DNA of 64,000 nt from Skermanella stibiiresistens SB22 (GCF_000576635.1 NZ_AVFL01000008.1:1-64000); one strand, 5' to 3'; positions 45,944 through 57,019 are shown, counted from the first letter of the stretch. A program made the numbers and translations. Notes: generated by a model from the sequence alone, not told the origin.

Positions 45944-47194
45944 TCAGCCTCGGGACATGGTGTGGGTGCGCGCCGGTATCGCGAAGGCGCGCCCTTCGAG
46001 AACGGCGTCGAGCCGCGTCAATCCCGCCTCCCACGAGTGGGTTGCCAGGATGCGCGCGCGGGCGGCGCGCCCAACCGACGGGCCGAGCGTCGGATGCAGT
46101 GCCGCCAGCACGGCATGGCCGAAGTCCGTCGCTCCTTCGGCGAGCCAAAGGTCGCGCTCGACCCGCTCGCGCGCGTCGCCCAACGCGGCGGGAGCGGCGA
46201 CCACCGGCCGAGCCATCGCCATCGCCTCCAGCACCAACCGCGATTTGGGCGTCCCTTGGGGAGCGACCACCACCGAGGCGTGGGCGATCCAAGGTCGAAT
46301 GTCGCGCACCCCCGTCGCGAGTGTCACTCCCGGGCAGGTCGCCGGGTAACGCATCGCCGGAGTCGGTTCGCCCGAAGTCAGGATCAACCGGCAATCCGGC
46401 GCCACAGCCCTGACGCGGGGCAAAACTTCCCGCGCGAACCACTTGGCCGCGTCCGCGTCGGCTTGGCTGTCGAGGGGGCCCGCCATCAGGATCGACCGAC
46501 CACCGTATGGCAAGGGAGCGGCATGCTGGCCGTCATTGGGCGCGAAGCGCACGGTGTCGATGCCATCGGGAACATGGTGGATCCGACCGGCGATCTCGGG
46601 AAACATCTCGCGGAGGGTAGCCACCGCGCGGGCCGAGTTCAGCAGGCTGGCGTCCCACGGCGCCAGCCGATGCTGGTCCAGCAGCAGCATCGCCCTCAGT
46701 TCGCGTATCTGCAGCCACCGCCAGATCGCCAGACTGGGCCGCTTCAGGTCGATCGCCGGCGCCAATTCCTGATCGCCGTCGATATCGGCCCGGTCGAGCA
46801 CCCGGCGGGCGGGAAAGTCGGGCCGCATCAGCGCGTAGGGCGCCATGGCCGCGCAGAGCGCCAGGACACGGGTCGGCCGCCGCTCATTCCAGATTCTCTC
46901 AACCCAGGCCGACAGGCCTGCGTCCTGGCCCAATCGCGAGGGTCGCCCAAGACCAAGCAGGCCAGCGGCTCCCTTCCCCCGCGTCACCGGGGCATCGCAG
47001 CGCGCGAAGAAGGCGCCATGGCAGAACTGGCGCACGAAACCTTCACGCCGTCGATCGATCGAGTCGTCCGCGAAGCAGCCGAGATGGACCCGGTAGGTCC
47101 CGGATAAGTGACGCAGAATGCGCCAGGCGCGCATGGAAGCGCCCGTGCTGGCCGGATGGGGGACCGTGGGAGTGAGCAGCAAAAGGTCTCGCAT
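45944..47194 (-). CDS. Glycosyltransferase family 4 (TIGR03087-like)
   Basis: 416-residue GT4-type glycosyltransferase from the ATG at 47194 (MRDLLLLTPTVPHPASTGASMRAWRILRHLSGTYRVHLG). The middle reads NSARAVATLREMFPEIAGRIHHVPDGIDTVRFAP, with a nucleotide-sugar domain in RSILMAGPLDSQADADAAKWF and VVVAPQGTPKSRLVLEAMAMARPVVA. The N-terminal pattern resembles the PEP-CTERM/exosortase-associated sugar transferases, but no exosortase or PEP-CTERM gene is in view. It is divergent from the cytochrome c' gene. Confidence 0.8.
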   Translation of the reverse strand: MRDLLLLTPTVPHPASTGASMRAWRILRHLSGTYRVHLGCFADDSIDRRREGFVRQFCHGAFFARCDAPVTRGKGAAGLLGLGRPSRLGQDAGLSAWVERIWNERRPTRVLALCAAMAPYALMRPDFPARRVLDRADIDGDQELAPAIDLKRPSLAIWRWLQIRELRAMLLLDQHRLAPWDASLLNSARAVATLREMFPEIAGRIHHVPDGIDTVRFAPNDGQHAAPLPYGGRSILMAGPLDSQADADAAKWFAREVLPRVRAVAPDCRLILTSGEPTPAMRYPATCPGVTLATGVRDIRPWIAHASVVVAPQGTPKSRLVLEAMAMARPVVAAPAALGDARERVERDLWLAEGATDFGHAVLAALHPTLGPSVGRAARARILATHSWEAGLTRLDAVLEGRAFAIPARTHTMSRG

Positions 47195-47350
47195 TTCGGT
47201 GGGATAACCCGCCGGTCCCCAGCATGGTTCCGGACAGGTAACGAACACTTTCGGGCATGTCGCGAACCACTCGCAAGAAGGGATCTGGAACACCTCGTTG
47301 ACAACTGTCGCGGGTCTCGAAATTCTCCGCGCGACGGAAAGAACATCACG

Positions 47351-47824
47351 ATGCGGCGAGTGAGAAACATGCGGAAAAACGGTTTCACCACCCTGGCGAC
47401 CCTGGCTGGAGCGCTCCTGATCGGCACGGCGGCGCTGTCCGGCGGTGTCAACGCGTCGGACGACCCCTTGAAGACCCGCAAGGAAGGTTTCGAGGCCAAC
47501 AAGAAGGCCATGGGCGCCATCAAGAAGATCTTCGAGGACGGCGCCGATCTCGGTGGCATCGCCGCCCCGGCGCAGGCGATGGCGGACTTCGCGAAGCGGG
47601 TGCCCGCGCTGTTCCCTCCTGGATCGGACAAGGGAGAGACCAAGGCGAAGCCGGCGATCTGGACGAACAACGCGGACTTCACGGCCAAGGCGGGAGCTTT
47701 CGAGGCCGAAACGGCCAAGCTGGTTCAACTGGTCGGCTCGGGCGACAAATCCGCCGTGCAGAAGCAGTTCGGCGCCGTCGGCGGAACCTGCAAGGCGTGC
47801 CACGACAGCTACCGCTCCGAATGA
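47351..47824 (+). CDS. cycP: Cytochrome c'
   Basis: 157-residue periplasmic four-helix heme protein. A signal peptide (MRKNGFTTLATLAGALLIGTAALSGGVNA) precedes mature DPLKTRKEGFEANKKAMGAIKKIF. The heme-binding CKACHDSYRSE is at the C-terminus, as expected. Cytochrome c' proteins bind NO and CO at a five-coordinate heme. Starts at 47351 or 47369 are both possible. It converges with a cytochrome b561 gene, a recurring partner of this family. Confidence 0.92.
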   Translation: MRRVRNMRKNGFTTLATLAGALLIGTAALSGGVNASDDPLKTRKEGFEANKKAMGAIKKIFEDGADLGGIAAPAQAMADFAKRVPALFPPGSDKGETKAKPAIWTNNADFTAKAGAFEAETAKLVQLVGSGDKSAVQKQFGAVGGTCKACHDSYRSE

Positions 47825-47872
47825 CGCAGGGGCCTCGGGCTTGGCGTTGGGGTGAACACACCAGCGCCCTGC

Positions 47873-48562
47873 TCAGGCCGCCTTGATCAGGGCAAAGACC
47901 AATCCCACAGCCATGGCGGCGACAAGCGCCGCCCAGACGAGGCTGGCTTGGCGAGGGGCTTCGACCGTGACACCGGGTGGCACGGCCTTCACCCCCGTCA
48001 CCATCGGCCTGATCAGGTTTTGCCCACGCAGCTTGAGATAGGCGACGATCACGCCGACATGGATCAGGATCATGACCGCGATCAGGTTGAAGAGCAGCCG
48101 GTGAATGGTGCTCGACAGCTTGACGGTCGAACCGGCGACATGGGCCACGAGAGGACCGTCGACCAGGATGTCGTCGCTGGTGAAGAGGCCGGTGCCAGCC
48201 TGAACCAGCAGGACGGTCAACAGAGCCGCGACCATCCATCCTCCGAGGGGATTGTGCCCGAGCACCGGATGAGCCCCTGGCCCCACGGCGCGAAGCTCCC
48301 GCAGATGGCGCAACGCCGCCGCCGGACCCTTGAGGAAGTCGCCGAAGCGGGCGGTCTGGCTGCCCACGACACCCCACGTGACACGGAACAGCAGCAGGAT
48401 CAGGATGACGTATCCGCTGGCGAAATGAACGCGCGTCAGACCGAGTTCCGCCGTCGCCCAGGAGGTCGCCACCGCGGCGACGAGCGTCCAGTGGAAGAGA
48501 CGGACCGGCACGTCCCAGACGGTCACGGTGCGGATCCCGCCGACGTTATCATTCACATTCAT
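47873..48562 (-). CDS. Cytochrome b561 family protein
   Basis: 229-residue di-heme membrane protein. Start MNVNDNVGGIRTVTVWDVPVRLFHWTLVAAVATSW has the typical early His; further helices carry VHFASGYVILILLLFRVTWGVVG and IHRLLFNLIAVMILIHVGVIVAYLKLRG, whose histidines are likely heme ligands. GGGAG lies six bases before the ATG at 48562, so I prefer it to a longer frame opening at 48739. It probably passes electrons to the cytochrome c' encoded opposite. Confidence 0.88.
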   Translation of the reverse strand: MNVNDNVGGIRTVTVWDVPVRLFHWTLVAAVATSWATAELGLTRVHFASGYVILILLLFRVTWGVVGSQTARFGDFLKGPAAALRHLRELRAVGPGAHPVLGHNPLGGWMVAALLTVLLVQAGTGLFTSDDILVDGPLVAHVAGSTVKLSSTIHRLLFNLIAVMILIHVGVIVAYLKLRGQNLIRPMVTGVKAVPPGVTVEAPRQASLVWAALVAAMAVGLVFALIKAA

Positions 48563-48916
48563 GATGGCTCCCATCAACGACGATGCCTGCGCGGTGTTCC
48601 CCATCCGTGCCACGGGGACACGCTCGGATGAGTACTGCCGCCACCCCATCTTCGGGACGATTATAAACGGAAGGAAAGACACGGCATGGGCGAACGGCAG
48701 CGGCGAATCGCCTCTCCAAAGAAGGCACCCGCGCGGCATATCCCGAAAGACTTACCCACGGGGCCGGCCTAGACCATCAACCGCCGAACTACTCTTTGTG
48801 CTTATTCAAAAGTCAGAGCCCGGACTACACTCGCGTACTCGGCTTGAATTCGTTCCACGCGCGGGATAAACAGACATCATCCCTTCAAGGAACGGAAGGG
48901 GACCTGCGGAGGACAT
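48563..48916. other. Divergent intergenic region b561/phyR
   Basis: About 350 bp without a gene. A match to the general-stress (EcfG) promoter pattern, GGAAC-N16-CGTT on the minus strand, lies at 48576-48600 close to the b561 start. No such match was seen before phyR. Otherwise nothing recognisable. Confidence 0.35.
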
Positions 48917-49750
48917 ATGGAAGCGCAAGCCCGGAGACTGATGGCTCAGTTGCCGTACATGCGACGCTACGGGCGCGCGCTCACCGGCTCCACGTCGCGC
49001 GGCGACGATTTGGTCACGCGCGCGATGGAGGACGCCTTGGGCGACCCCGTGACCTTTCGTCTGGACGCCGACGAGGAAGTCGCCACCCGGCGCCGGCTTT
49101 ACGCGCTGCTCAACACGCTGTTCGACGCCCCCACGGGCGGCGCGGGCGGCAAGACGGCGGCGACCGAGGCCGGCCACCCGATGGAGGCCGCGCTCGGGAC
49201 CTTGCCGGAACTGGAGCGCCGCGTCTTCCTGCTGGTCAGCCTCGAGGAGCTGCCGACCAGCCAGGCGGCCGACGTGCTGGACCTGCCGGTGGAACAGATC
49301 CGCGAGGCGCTGGGCCGGGCCCAGAACGCCATGCGCGAGCAGCTGGTCGCCAACATCCTGATCGTCGAGGACGACGCCATCATCGCCTATGACCTGACCG
49401 AGACGGTCCTGGCGATGGGTCACAAGGTCTGCGGCACCGCCGCGACGATGGAGGAGGCGCTGGCCGCCGCCGCCGCCAACCAGCCCAGCTTGGCCCTGAT
49501 GGACCTGCGGCTGGCCCATGGCGGCAGCGGCATCACGACCGCCCAGGCGCTGCGCGAATCCCGGGCGCTGCCGATCATCTTCGTCACCGCTTTCGCCGAG
49601 GAACTGAAGCAGCGCGGCTTGGACTATCTGGGGCCGGTGATCAAGAAGCCGTTCACCCGCGAGCAGATCGAGCGCGCCATCACCCAGGCGGTCTTCACCC
49701 CGAGGCCCGGCGACGCGCCCCCCACCCTGGCTGGCCGCACCGTCGGATAA
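48917..49750 (+). CDS. phyR: General stress response regulator PhyR
   Basis: 277 residues. The N-terminal half is a sigma-factor-like domain (QARRLMAQLPYMRRYGRALTGSTSRGDDLVTRAMEDALG; then ERRVFLLVSLEELPTSQAADVLDLPVEQIREALGRAQ), and the C-terminal half is a receiver (ILIVEDDAIIAYDL, phospho-Asp in LMDLRLAHGGSG, FVTAFAEEL, Lys in VIKKPFT). Phosphorylated PhyR sequesters the anti-sigma factor NepR and frees EcfG. Neither nepR nor an EcfG sigma gene is adjacent here, which is unusual for this locus in the class. Confidence 0.93.
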   Translation: MEAQARRLMAQLPYMRRYGRALTGSTSRGDDLVTRAMEDALGDPVTFRLDADEEVATRRRLYALLNTLFDAPTGGAGGKTAATEAGHPMEAALGTLPELERRVFLLVSLEELPTSQAADVLDLPVEQIREALGRAQNAMREQLVANILIVEDDAIIAYDLTETVLAMGHKVCGTAATMEEALAAAAANQPSLALMDLRLAHGGSGITTAQALRESRALPIIFVTAFAEELKQRGLDYLGPVIKKPFTREQIERAITQAVFTPRPGDAPPTLAGRTVG

Positions 49751-49765
49751 CCTCCCCATCGGATT

Positions 49766-50125
49766 TCAGTGCTCGTGGTCGCACTGATCCGGCAAGGGAG
49801 CTGGAGCGGGCAGTGTCCCAGCGAATAAGCCCTTGATCGCCGCGATCGGGTCCGTTTCCGACGTCAGGACGGCCTGGATGCCGCGCCCGGCGCATTTCCG
49901 GATGAACTTTTCCCGAGCGTTGCCGGTGATGACCACGGTGACCGCGTCCAGCGGATGCGGCCCATCGCTCTCGAACACGTGGAAGATCTGGTCTTCCGCC
50001 AGTCGGATATCCTCCACCCTGACCGGCTCGGCGCTCGCTTCCGCCTCGTAGACGAGGAAGCTGCGGCAGCGGCCGGCATGGGCGGTGACGGTTTCCAGGT
50101 CAAGGCTGGTCAAGGCGATACGCAT
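49766..50125 (-). CDS. Dinitrogenase iron-molybdenum cofactor (NifX/NifB) family protein
   Basis: 119 residues from the ATG at 50125 (MRIALTSLDLETVTAHAGRCRSFLVYEA). This matches the Fe-Mo cofactor-binding domain family, with AVTVVITGNAREKFIRKCAGRGIQAVLTSE in the middle. The Cys/His-rich end PDQCDHEH could bind metal. No nif genes are adjacent, so it is a stand-alone member whose role (metal cluster handling or other) is open. It is convergent with phyR, 15 bp apart. Confidence 0.85.
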   Translation of the reverse strand: MRIALTSLDLETVTAHAGRCRSFLVYEAEASAEPVRVEDIRLAEDQIFHVFESDGPHPLDAVTVVITGNAREKFIRKCAGRGIQAVLTSETDPIAAIKGLFAGTLPAPAPLPDQCDHEH

Positions 50126-50254
50126 ACGTGGACACTCCAACGACGGCGATTACACCTCACCGTAGCGAGTCCTGGCGGCGGCATCCTTGAGATGCCGCAA
50201 TCGCCGGGCCAGCGGGCCGATTTGCCGCGGCCCGGCCCTCCCCTCCCTCGCCCC

Positions 50255-52390
50255 CTACTGGCTGATGATGCCCAGGATCTCGTGGGCCGCCTTGGGGATG
50301 TTGGTGCCTGGGCCGTAGATCGCCGCGACGCCTGACTTGAGCAGGAAGTCGTAGTCCTGCGGCGGGATAACGCCGCCACACACCACCACGATGTCGTCCG
50401 AACCGGCCTTCCGCAGTTCCTCGATCAGCGACGGGACCAGCGTCTTGTGGCCGGCGGCCTGGCTGGAGACGCCGATGACGTGGACGTCGTTCTCGATCGC
50501 CTGCCGGGCGGCCTCGTCCGGGGTTTGGAACAGGGGACCGACATCGACGTCGAACCCGATATCGGCGAAGGCGGTGGCGATCACCTTGGCGCCGCGGTCG
50601 TGACCGTCCTGGCCCATCTTGACCACCAGCATCCGGGGACGACGGCCCTCCTTCTCGGCGAAGTCCTTGACCTCCGTCTGGATGCTGGCGAAGCCCGCGT
50701 CGCCCTCGTAGGCTGCGCCGTAGACGCCGCTGACCGAGCGGATCACCGCGCGATGGCGGGTAAACACCGCTTCCAGCGCGTCGGAAATCTCGCCAACCGT
50801 CGCCCGCGCCCGCGTCGCCTTGACCGCGAGGTCGAGCAGGTTGCCGGAGCCGTCCTTGGCCGCCGCGGTCAGCGCGTCGAGCGAAGCCCGCCACGCGGCC
50901 TCGTCGCGGCTGGCACGGATCGTCTTGAGACGGGCCACCTGCTGTTCGCGCACCGCCGTGTTGTCGATGTCGAGCACGTCGACCTTCTCAGGGTTGGCGA
51001 CGCGGTATTTGTTGACGCCGACCACGACCTCCTCCGCCCGGTCGATGCGGGCCTGGCGCTTGGCGGCGGCCTCCTCGATCTTCAGCTTCGGCATGCCGCT
51101 CTCGACCGCGTGGGTCATGCCGCCCAACCCCTCGACCTCGTCGATCAGAGCCTGGGCGTGGCTGACCAGCGAGTTGGTCAGCGCCTCGATGTAGTAGGAG
51201 CCGCCCAAGGGATCGACCACGTTGGGAATGCCGGTCTCCTCGGCCACGATCAGCTGCGTGTTGCGCGCGATGCGGGCGGAGAACTGGGTCGGCAAGCCCA
51301 GCGCCTCGTCATAGGCGTTGGTGTGGAGCGACTGGGTACCGCCCAGCACGGCGGCCATCGCCTCCACCGTGGTGCGGATGATGTTGTTGTAGGGGTCCTG
51401 CTCGGTCAGCGACACGCCGGAGGTCTGGCAGTGGGTGCGGAGCGCCAGCGAGCGGGCGTCCTTCGGCTCGAAGTGCTTCTGCATCAGGCGCGCCCACAGC
51501 AGCCGCGCCGCGCGCAGCTTGGCGATCTCCATGAAGAAGTTCATGCCGATGGCGAAGAAGAACGACAGGCGGGGGGCGAACTGGTCGACCTTCAGGCCCT
51601 TGGACTTGGCGGCGCGGACATATTCCAGCCCGTCGGCCAGCGTGAAGGCCAATTCCTGGACGGCGGTCGCCCCGGCCTCCTGCATGTGATAGCCGCTGAT
51701 CGAGATCGAGTTGAAGCGCGGCATGTAGAGCGCCGTGTATTCGATGATGTCTGCGACGATCCGCATGCTGGGCGCCGGCGGATAGATGTAGGTGTTGCGG
51801 ACCATGAACTCTTTCAGGATGTCGTTCTGGATGGTCCCGGCCAGCTTGTCCTGGCTGACGCCCTGCTCCTCCGCCGCGACGATGTAGCCGGCCAGCACCG
51901 GCAGCACGGCGCCGTTCATGGTCATCGAAACGGTCATCTTGTCCAGCGGGATGTCCGCGAACAGGATCTTCATGTCCTCGACGCTGTCGATCGCCACACC
52001 GGCCTTGCCGACATCGCCGACGACGCGCGGATGGTCGCTGTCATAGCCGCGGTGGGTCGCCAGATCGAAGGCGACGGACAGGCCCATCTGCCCGGCGGCG
52101 AGGTTCTGCTTGTAGAACCTGTTGCTGTCCTCCGCCGTCGAGAAGCCGGCGTACTGCCGGATCGTCCAGGGCCGGTGGGTGTACATCGTGGCGCGGGGAC
52201 CGCGGGTGTACGGCGCGAAGCCCGGCAGCGTGTCCAGTTCCAGCCCGGCGAGGTCATCGGCGGTGTAGAGCGGCTTGACGGGAATGCCTTCCGGCGTGTC
52301 CCACACCAACGTGTCCGGCGCGGCGCCGCCGGTGTCCTTGGTGGCGAGCGCGGTCCAGTCGGCCAGCGTCTTCTTGGGGAAATCGACCAT
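50255..52390 (-). CDS. scpA: Methylmalonyl-CoA mutase
   Basis: Adenosylcobalamin-dependent mutase, 711 residues as a single chain. It converts (R)-methylmalonyl-CoA to succinyl-CoA in propionate catabolism. The N-terminal TIM barrel has [29 protein letters not shown] and the substrate-contact [14 protein letters not shown]. The C-terminal B12 domain has the base-off motif [32 protein letters not shown]. An in-frame start 18 codons upstream was rejected because [12 protein letters not shown] is family-typical. It is the last gene of the pccB-pccA-bioY-mutase group. Confidence 0.96.
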   Translation of the reverse strand: MVDFPKKTLADWTALATKDTGGAAPDTLVWDTPEGIPVKPLYTADDLAGLELDTLPGFAPYTRGPRATMYTHRPWTIRQYAGFSTAEDSNRFYKQNLAAGQMGLSVAFDLATHRGYDSDHPRVVGDVGKAGVAIDSVEDMKILFADIPLDKMTVSMTMNGAVLPVLAGYIVAAEEQGVSQDKLAGTIQNDILKEFMVRNTYIYPPAPSMRIVADIIEYTALYMPRFNSISISGYHMQEAGATAVQELAFTLADGLEYVRAAKSKGLKVDQFAPRLSFFFAIGMNFFMEIAKLRAARLLWARLMQKHFEPKDARSLALRTHCQTSGVSLTEQDPYNNIIRTTVEAMAAVLGGTQSLHTNAYDEALGLPTQFSARIARNTQLIVAEETGIPNVVDPLGGSYYIEALTNSLVSHAQALIDEVEGLGGMTHAVESGMPKLKIEEAAAKRQARIDRAEEVVVGVNKYRVANPEKVDVLDIDNTAVREQQVARLKTIRASRDEAAWRASLDALTAAAKDGSGNLLDLAVKATRARATVGEISDALEAVFTRHRAVIRSVSGVYGAAYEGDAGFASIQTEVKDFAEKEGRRPRMLVVKMGQDGHDRGAKVIATAFADIGFDVDVGPLFQTPDEAARQAIENDVHVIGVSSQAAGHKTLVPSLIEELRKAGSDDIVVVCGGVIPPQDYDFLLKSGVAAIYGPGTNIPKAAHEILGIISQ

Positions 52391-52552
52391 GGGACAGTCC
52401 TCCGGAGGCGGTCTAAGCGTCTTGTTCGACGGAATTTCTTGCACGGTACACTAACAGATCGGCGGAGCGGTGGTCACCTGCGCCTGGAACGCCAGCCGCG
52501 CGCCGCGCGGGAATGACGCGGGGGTGCCGGGACTTGGGCCGAAACGGGAAAC

Positions 52553-52577
52553 GGGCGCCCCCTAAATGGAGGCGCCC
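52553..52577 (-). terminator. Hairpin after bioY
   Basis: Arms GGGCGCC and GGCGCCC (extended by CC/GG around a TAAAT loop) 20 bases after the bioY stop. On the minus strand it is followed by CGTTTCCCGTTTC. A moderate terminator separating bioY from the mutase gene. Confidence 0.6.
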
Positions 52578-52596
52578 CATCACCCTGCCCGGCTGG

Positions 52597-53187
52597 TCAG
52601 GCGCGGTCGCGGGAGCGGCGGGCGACCACCGTCCAAGCCGCCTGCATCAGCGCGGCGCCCAGCGCCGTCTTCAGCAGGGTCGCGGCGTAGAACGGCGCCA
52701 GGCCGACCGCGATGGCCTTGTCGAAGCCGAACAGGACCGCCAGCCACGCGACGCCGGGGATGAACAGCAGGGCGTGCCCGATCGACATGGCGGCCACAGC
52801 CTTGACGGGGGTGCGGTCCCAGCTATGCTCGGCCAGCCAGCCGATCAGGCCAGCGGCCAGCACGAAGCCGACGAGATAGCCGGCGGTCGGGCCGGTCATG
52901 TAGGCGATGCCGGCGCCGGCCCCCGCCAGCACCGGCAGACCCATCGCGGCCTCGGCCAGATAGAGCAACACGGTCGCCATGGCGAGCCGGCTGCCGTAGG
53001 CCATGCCGAGCATCATCACCACGAGGCTCTGCAACGTCATCGGAACGGGCCAGAACGGCACCTGCGCCTTGGCGGACAGGGCCAGCAGCAGGCTACCGCC
53101 GATGGCGAACCCCGCAGCCTGGATGATGCCGCGACTGGGCGCCAGCGTGTTCAACAGGGTCGGGTGGGTCGGGGAGAACGACGTCAT
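52597..53187 (-). CDS. bioY: Biotin transporter BioY (S component)
   Basis: 196-residue membrane protein of the ECF-type biotin uptake family. Six hydrophobic segments; the family signature VPFWPVPMTLQSLVVMMLGMAYGSRLAMATVLLYLAEAAMGLPVLAG is at about residues 40-90. The ATG at 53187 follows GAAGG; a GTG five codons upstream is an alternative. No bioM/bioN genes are nearby. Location beside the biotin-dependent carboxylase subunits is functionally sensible: the carboxylase needs biotin. Confidence 0.95.
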   Translation of the reverse strand: MTSFSPTHPTLLNTLAPSRGIIQAAGFAIGGSLLLALSAKAQVPFWPVPMTLQSLVVMMLGMAYGSRLAMATVLLYLAEAAMGLPVLAGAGAGIAYMTGPTAGYLVGFVLAAGLIGWLAEHSWDRTPVKAVAAMSIGHALLFIPGVAWLAVLFGFDKAIAVGLAPFYAATLLKTALGAALMQAAWTVVARRSRDRA

Positions 53188-53223
53188 GTCGAGGACCTTC
53201 ACTCAGGTGTTTGTCGTTGGCGG

Positions 53224-55209
53224 TCAGGCGAATTCGATGATAATCTGATCGACCGCGAGGCTGCTGCCCGGCGCCGCGTGGATCTTCTCGACCTTGCCGT
53301 CCTGTTCCGCGCGCAGCAGGTTTTCCATCTTCATGGCTTCGACCACCGCGAGCTCCTGGCCGGCCTTGACCTCCTGCCCGACCTCCACCGCGACGCGGGC
53401 CAGCAACCCCGGCATCGGCGACAGCAGGAACTTGGACATGTCGGGCGGCAGCTTGACCGGCATCAGGTCGGCGAGCTGAGCGGCCCGGGGCGTCAGCACC
53501 TGGGCCTTCATCTCGGCGCCGGCGTGGATCAGCCGGTAGCCGGTGCCGGCGCGGTCCAACTGGATCGATAGCGGACGGTAGTTGACGGTACCTGTCCACA
53601 GCGGCTGGCCGATCTCCCAGTCCGAGCGAACCTCGAACCGCTTGCCGCCGAACACCACGTCGTAGCCGTCGTCGACCGGGTCGACGGTGCAGGCGTGGTT
53701 GGTCCGCTCGGTCCGCACGACCCAGCAGCGTCCGACCGCGTGCCGGGCGCCGGACTGCTGACCACTGATCGTGCCTGCCCGCTCCTCGACCTGACGCTGG
53801 ACGGAGGCGGCGACCGCCATCAGCCTTTCGTTGGTGTCGGTGTCGAGCGACAGCCCATGGAAGCCGTCGGGGAACTCCTCGGCGATGAAGTTCGTGGTCA
53901 GGCGGCCTTCGACGAACCGCGAGTGGTTCATCAGCGCCGACAGGAAGCTGATGTTGTGGGCGACGCCGCGGATCTGGAACTTGTCCAGCGCTTCCCGCAT
54001 GTGGTGGATGGCGCTGTTGCGGTCGGCGCCCCGGCTGACCAGCTTGGCGATCATGGGGTCGTAGAACATGCTGATCTCGCCGCCGTCATAGACGCCGGTG
54101 TCGACACGGGTATGCGCGTCCTCGGCCGGCGGCACATAGCGGGTCAGGCGGCCGGTGGAGGGCAGGAATCCCCGGGTCGGGTCCTCGGCGTAAACGCGGG
54201 CCTCGATCGACCAGCCGCTCAGTTCGACGTCGCTTTGCTGGAGCTTCAGGCGCTCGCCGGCGGCGATGCGGATCATCTGCTCGACGAGATCCAGCCCCAC
54301 GACCATCTCGGTGACCGGATGCTCGACCTGGAGCCGGGTGTTCATCTCGAGGAAGTAGAAGTTGCGGTTGGCGTCGACGATGAACTCGACCGTGCCGGCC
54401 GACTTGTATTCCACCGCCTTGGCCAGGGCCACCGCCTGCTCGCCCATCGCCTTACGGGTGGCGGGGTCGATGAAGGGGCTCGGTGCCTCCTCGATGACCT
54501 TCTGGTGGCGACGCTGGATCGAGCATTCGCGCTCGCCCAGGTACAGGGTGTTGCCGAAGGCGTCGCCCAGCACCTGGATCTCGATGTGGCGCGGCTGCTC
54601 GATGTACTTTTCGACGAAGACACGGTCGTCGGCGAAGCTGGAGCGCGCCTCGTTGGTGGCGGAGCGGAAGCCCTCGCGCGCCTGGTCGTCGTTCCAGGCG
54701 ACCCGCATCCCCTTGCCGCCGCCGCCGGCCGACGCCTTGATCATCACCGGATAGCCGATGTCCTTGGCGATCCGGACCGCCTCCTCCTCGTCGGGGATGA
54801 CACCCAGGTAGCCGGGAACCGTGCTGACGCCGGCGTCGCGCGCCAGTTTCTTCGACTCAATCTTGTCGCCCATGGCGCCGATGGCGCGGACGTCGGGACC
54901 GATGAAGGTGATGCCGTTGGCCTTCAGCGCCTCGCAGAACTCGGCCTTCTCGGACAGGAAGCCGTAGCCGGGATGAACGGCCTGCGCGCCGGTGCGTTTG
55001 CACGCCTCGATGATGCGGTCGGCGACCAGATAGCTCTGGGCGGAGGGCGCCGGTCCGATCAGAACCTTCTCGTCGGCCATCTCGACGTGGAGCGCCGCAG
55101 AGTCGGCCTCGGAGTAGACCGCGACGGTCTTGATGCCCATCCGGCGCGCGGTCTTGATGACGCGGCAGGCGATCTCACCACGGTTGGCGATCAAAATTTT
55201 GGTGAACAT
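53224..55209 (-). CDS. pccA: Propionyl-CoA carboxylase alpha subunit (biotin-containing)
   Basis: 661 residues. The N-terminal biotin carboxylase domain has MFTKILIANRGEIACRVIKTARRMG, ATP-grasp glycine loop KASAGGGGKGMRVAW and EMNTRLQVEHPVTE. The C-terminal biotin carrier domain has the biotinyl Lys in VVEAMKMENLLRAEQDGKVEK. It carboxylates biotin for propionyl-CoA carboxylation with pccB. The ATG at 55209 is chosen over a GTG three codons upstream because the family opens with MFTKILIANRG. It follows pccB by 13 bp. Confidence 0.97.
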   Translation of the reverse strand: MFTKILIANRGEIACRVIKTARRMGIKTVAVYSEADSAALHVEMADEKVLIGPAPSAQSYLVADRIIEACKRTGAQAVHPGYGFLSEKAEFCEALKANGITFIGPDVRAIGAMGDKIESKKLARDAGVSTVPGYLGVIPDEEEAVRIAKDIGYPVMIKASAGGGGKGMRVAWNDDQAREGFRSATNEARSSFADDRVFVEKYIEQPRHIEIQVLGDAFGNTLYLGERECSIQRRHQKVIEEAPSPFIDPATRKAMGEQAVALAKAVEYKSAGTVEFIVDANRNFYFLEMNTRLQVEHPVTEMVVGLDLVEQMIRIAAGERLKLQQSDVELSGWSIEARVYAEDPTRGFLPSTGRLTRYVPPAEDAHTRVDTGVYDGGEISMFYDPMIAKLVSRGADRNSAIHHMREALDKFQIRGVAHNISFLSALMNHSRFVEGRLTTNFIAEEFPDGFHGLSLDTDTNERLMAVAASVQRQVEERAGTISGQQSGARHAVGRCWVVRTERTNHACTVDPVDDGYDVVFGGKRFEVRSDWEIGQPLWTGTVNYRPLSIQLDRAGTGYRLIHAGAEMKAQVLTPRAAQLADLMPVKLPPDMSKFLLSPMPGLLARVAVEVGQEVKAGQELAVVEAMKMENLLRAEQDGKVEKIHAAPGSSLAVDQIIIEFA

Positions 55210-55222
55210 GGTGGTCACGCCT

Positions 55223-56755
<1,533 letters not shown>

Positions 56756-56946
56756 GATCAGTCGTTTCCCCCGTTCAACCGGCATTGGTGCCGCATGGGC
56801 CGGCGCGACACCGCACCGTGCGCCAAGCATACCCAGTTCCACGCCACCGCAAACCACGCGCCTTGATCCGCCCCGGCATCCGAAAGCGGCAGCGCACCTT
56901 ATTTGCATCCTTGGCAGGGTTGCAATGTTTGTCCCGTAACAAAAGA

Positions 56947-57002
56947 GCGAACTTGCAAAAAGCTTCGCCGAACGAGATGATGAGACTGCGAAGTTTGCGA
57001 AG
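56947..57002. promoter_or_regulatory. Candidate ScfR/PccR operator repeats
   Basis: Two related elements, GCGAACTTGCAAAA (56947-56960) and GCGAAGTTTGCGAA (56988-57001), start 41 bp apart. The first contains CTTGCAAA, one base from the TTTGCAAA half-site reported for Rhodobacter PccR, followed after four bases by a weaker half-site. They lie just before the regulator gene and in the pccB promoter region. Confidence 0.55.
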
Positions 57003-57019
57003 ATCCGGCATAGATTAGC

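Noticed and set aside
50447-52516. 689-codon plus-strand frame opposite the mutase gene
   Set aside because: Antisense to methylmalonyl-CoA mutase; the amino acid composition (Val, Arg, Gly, Gln, His) is that of a shadow frame.
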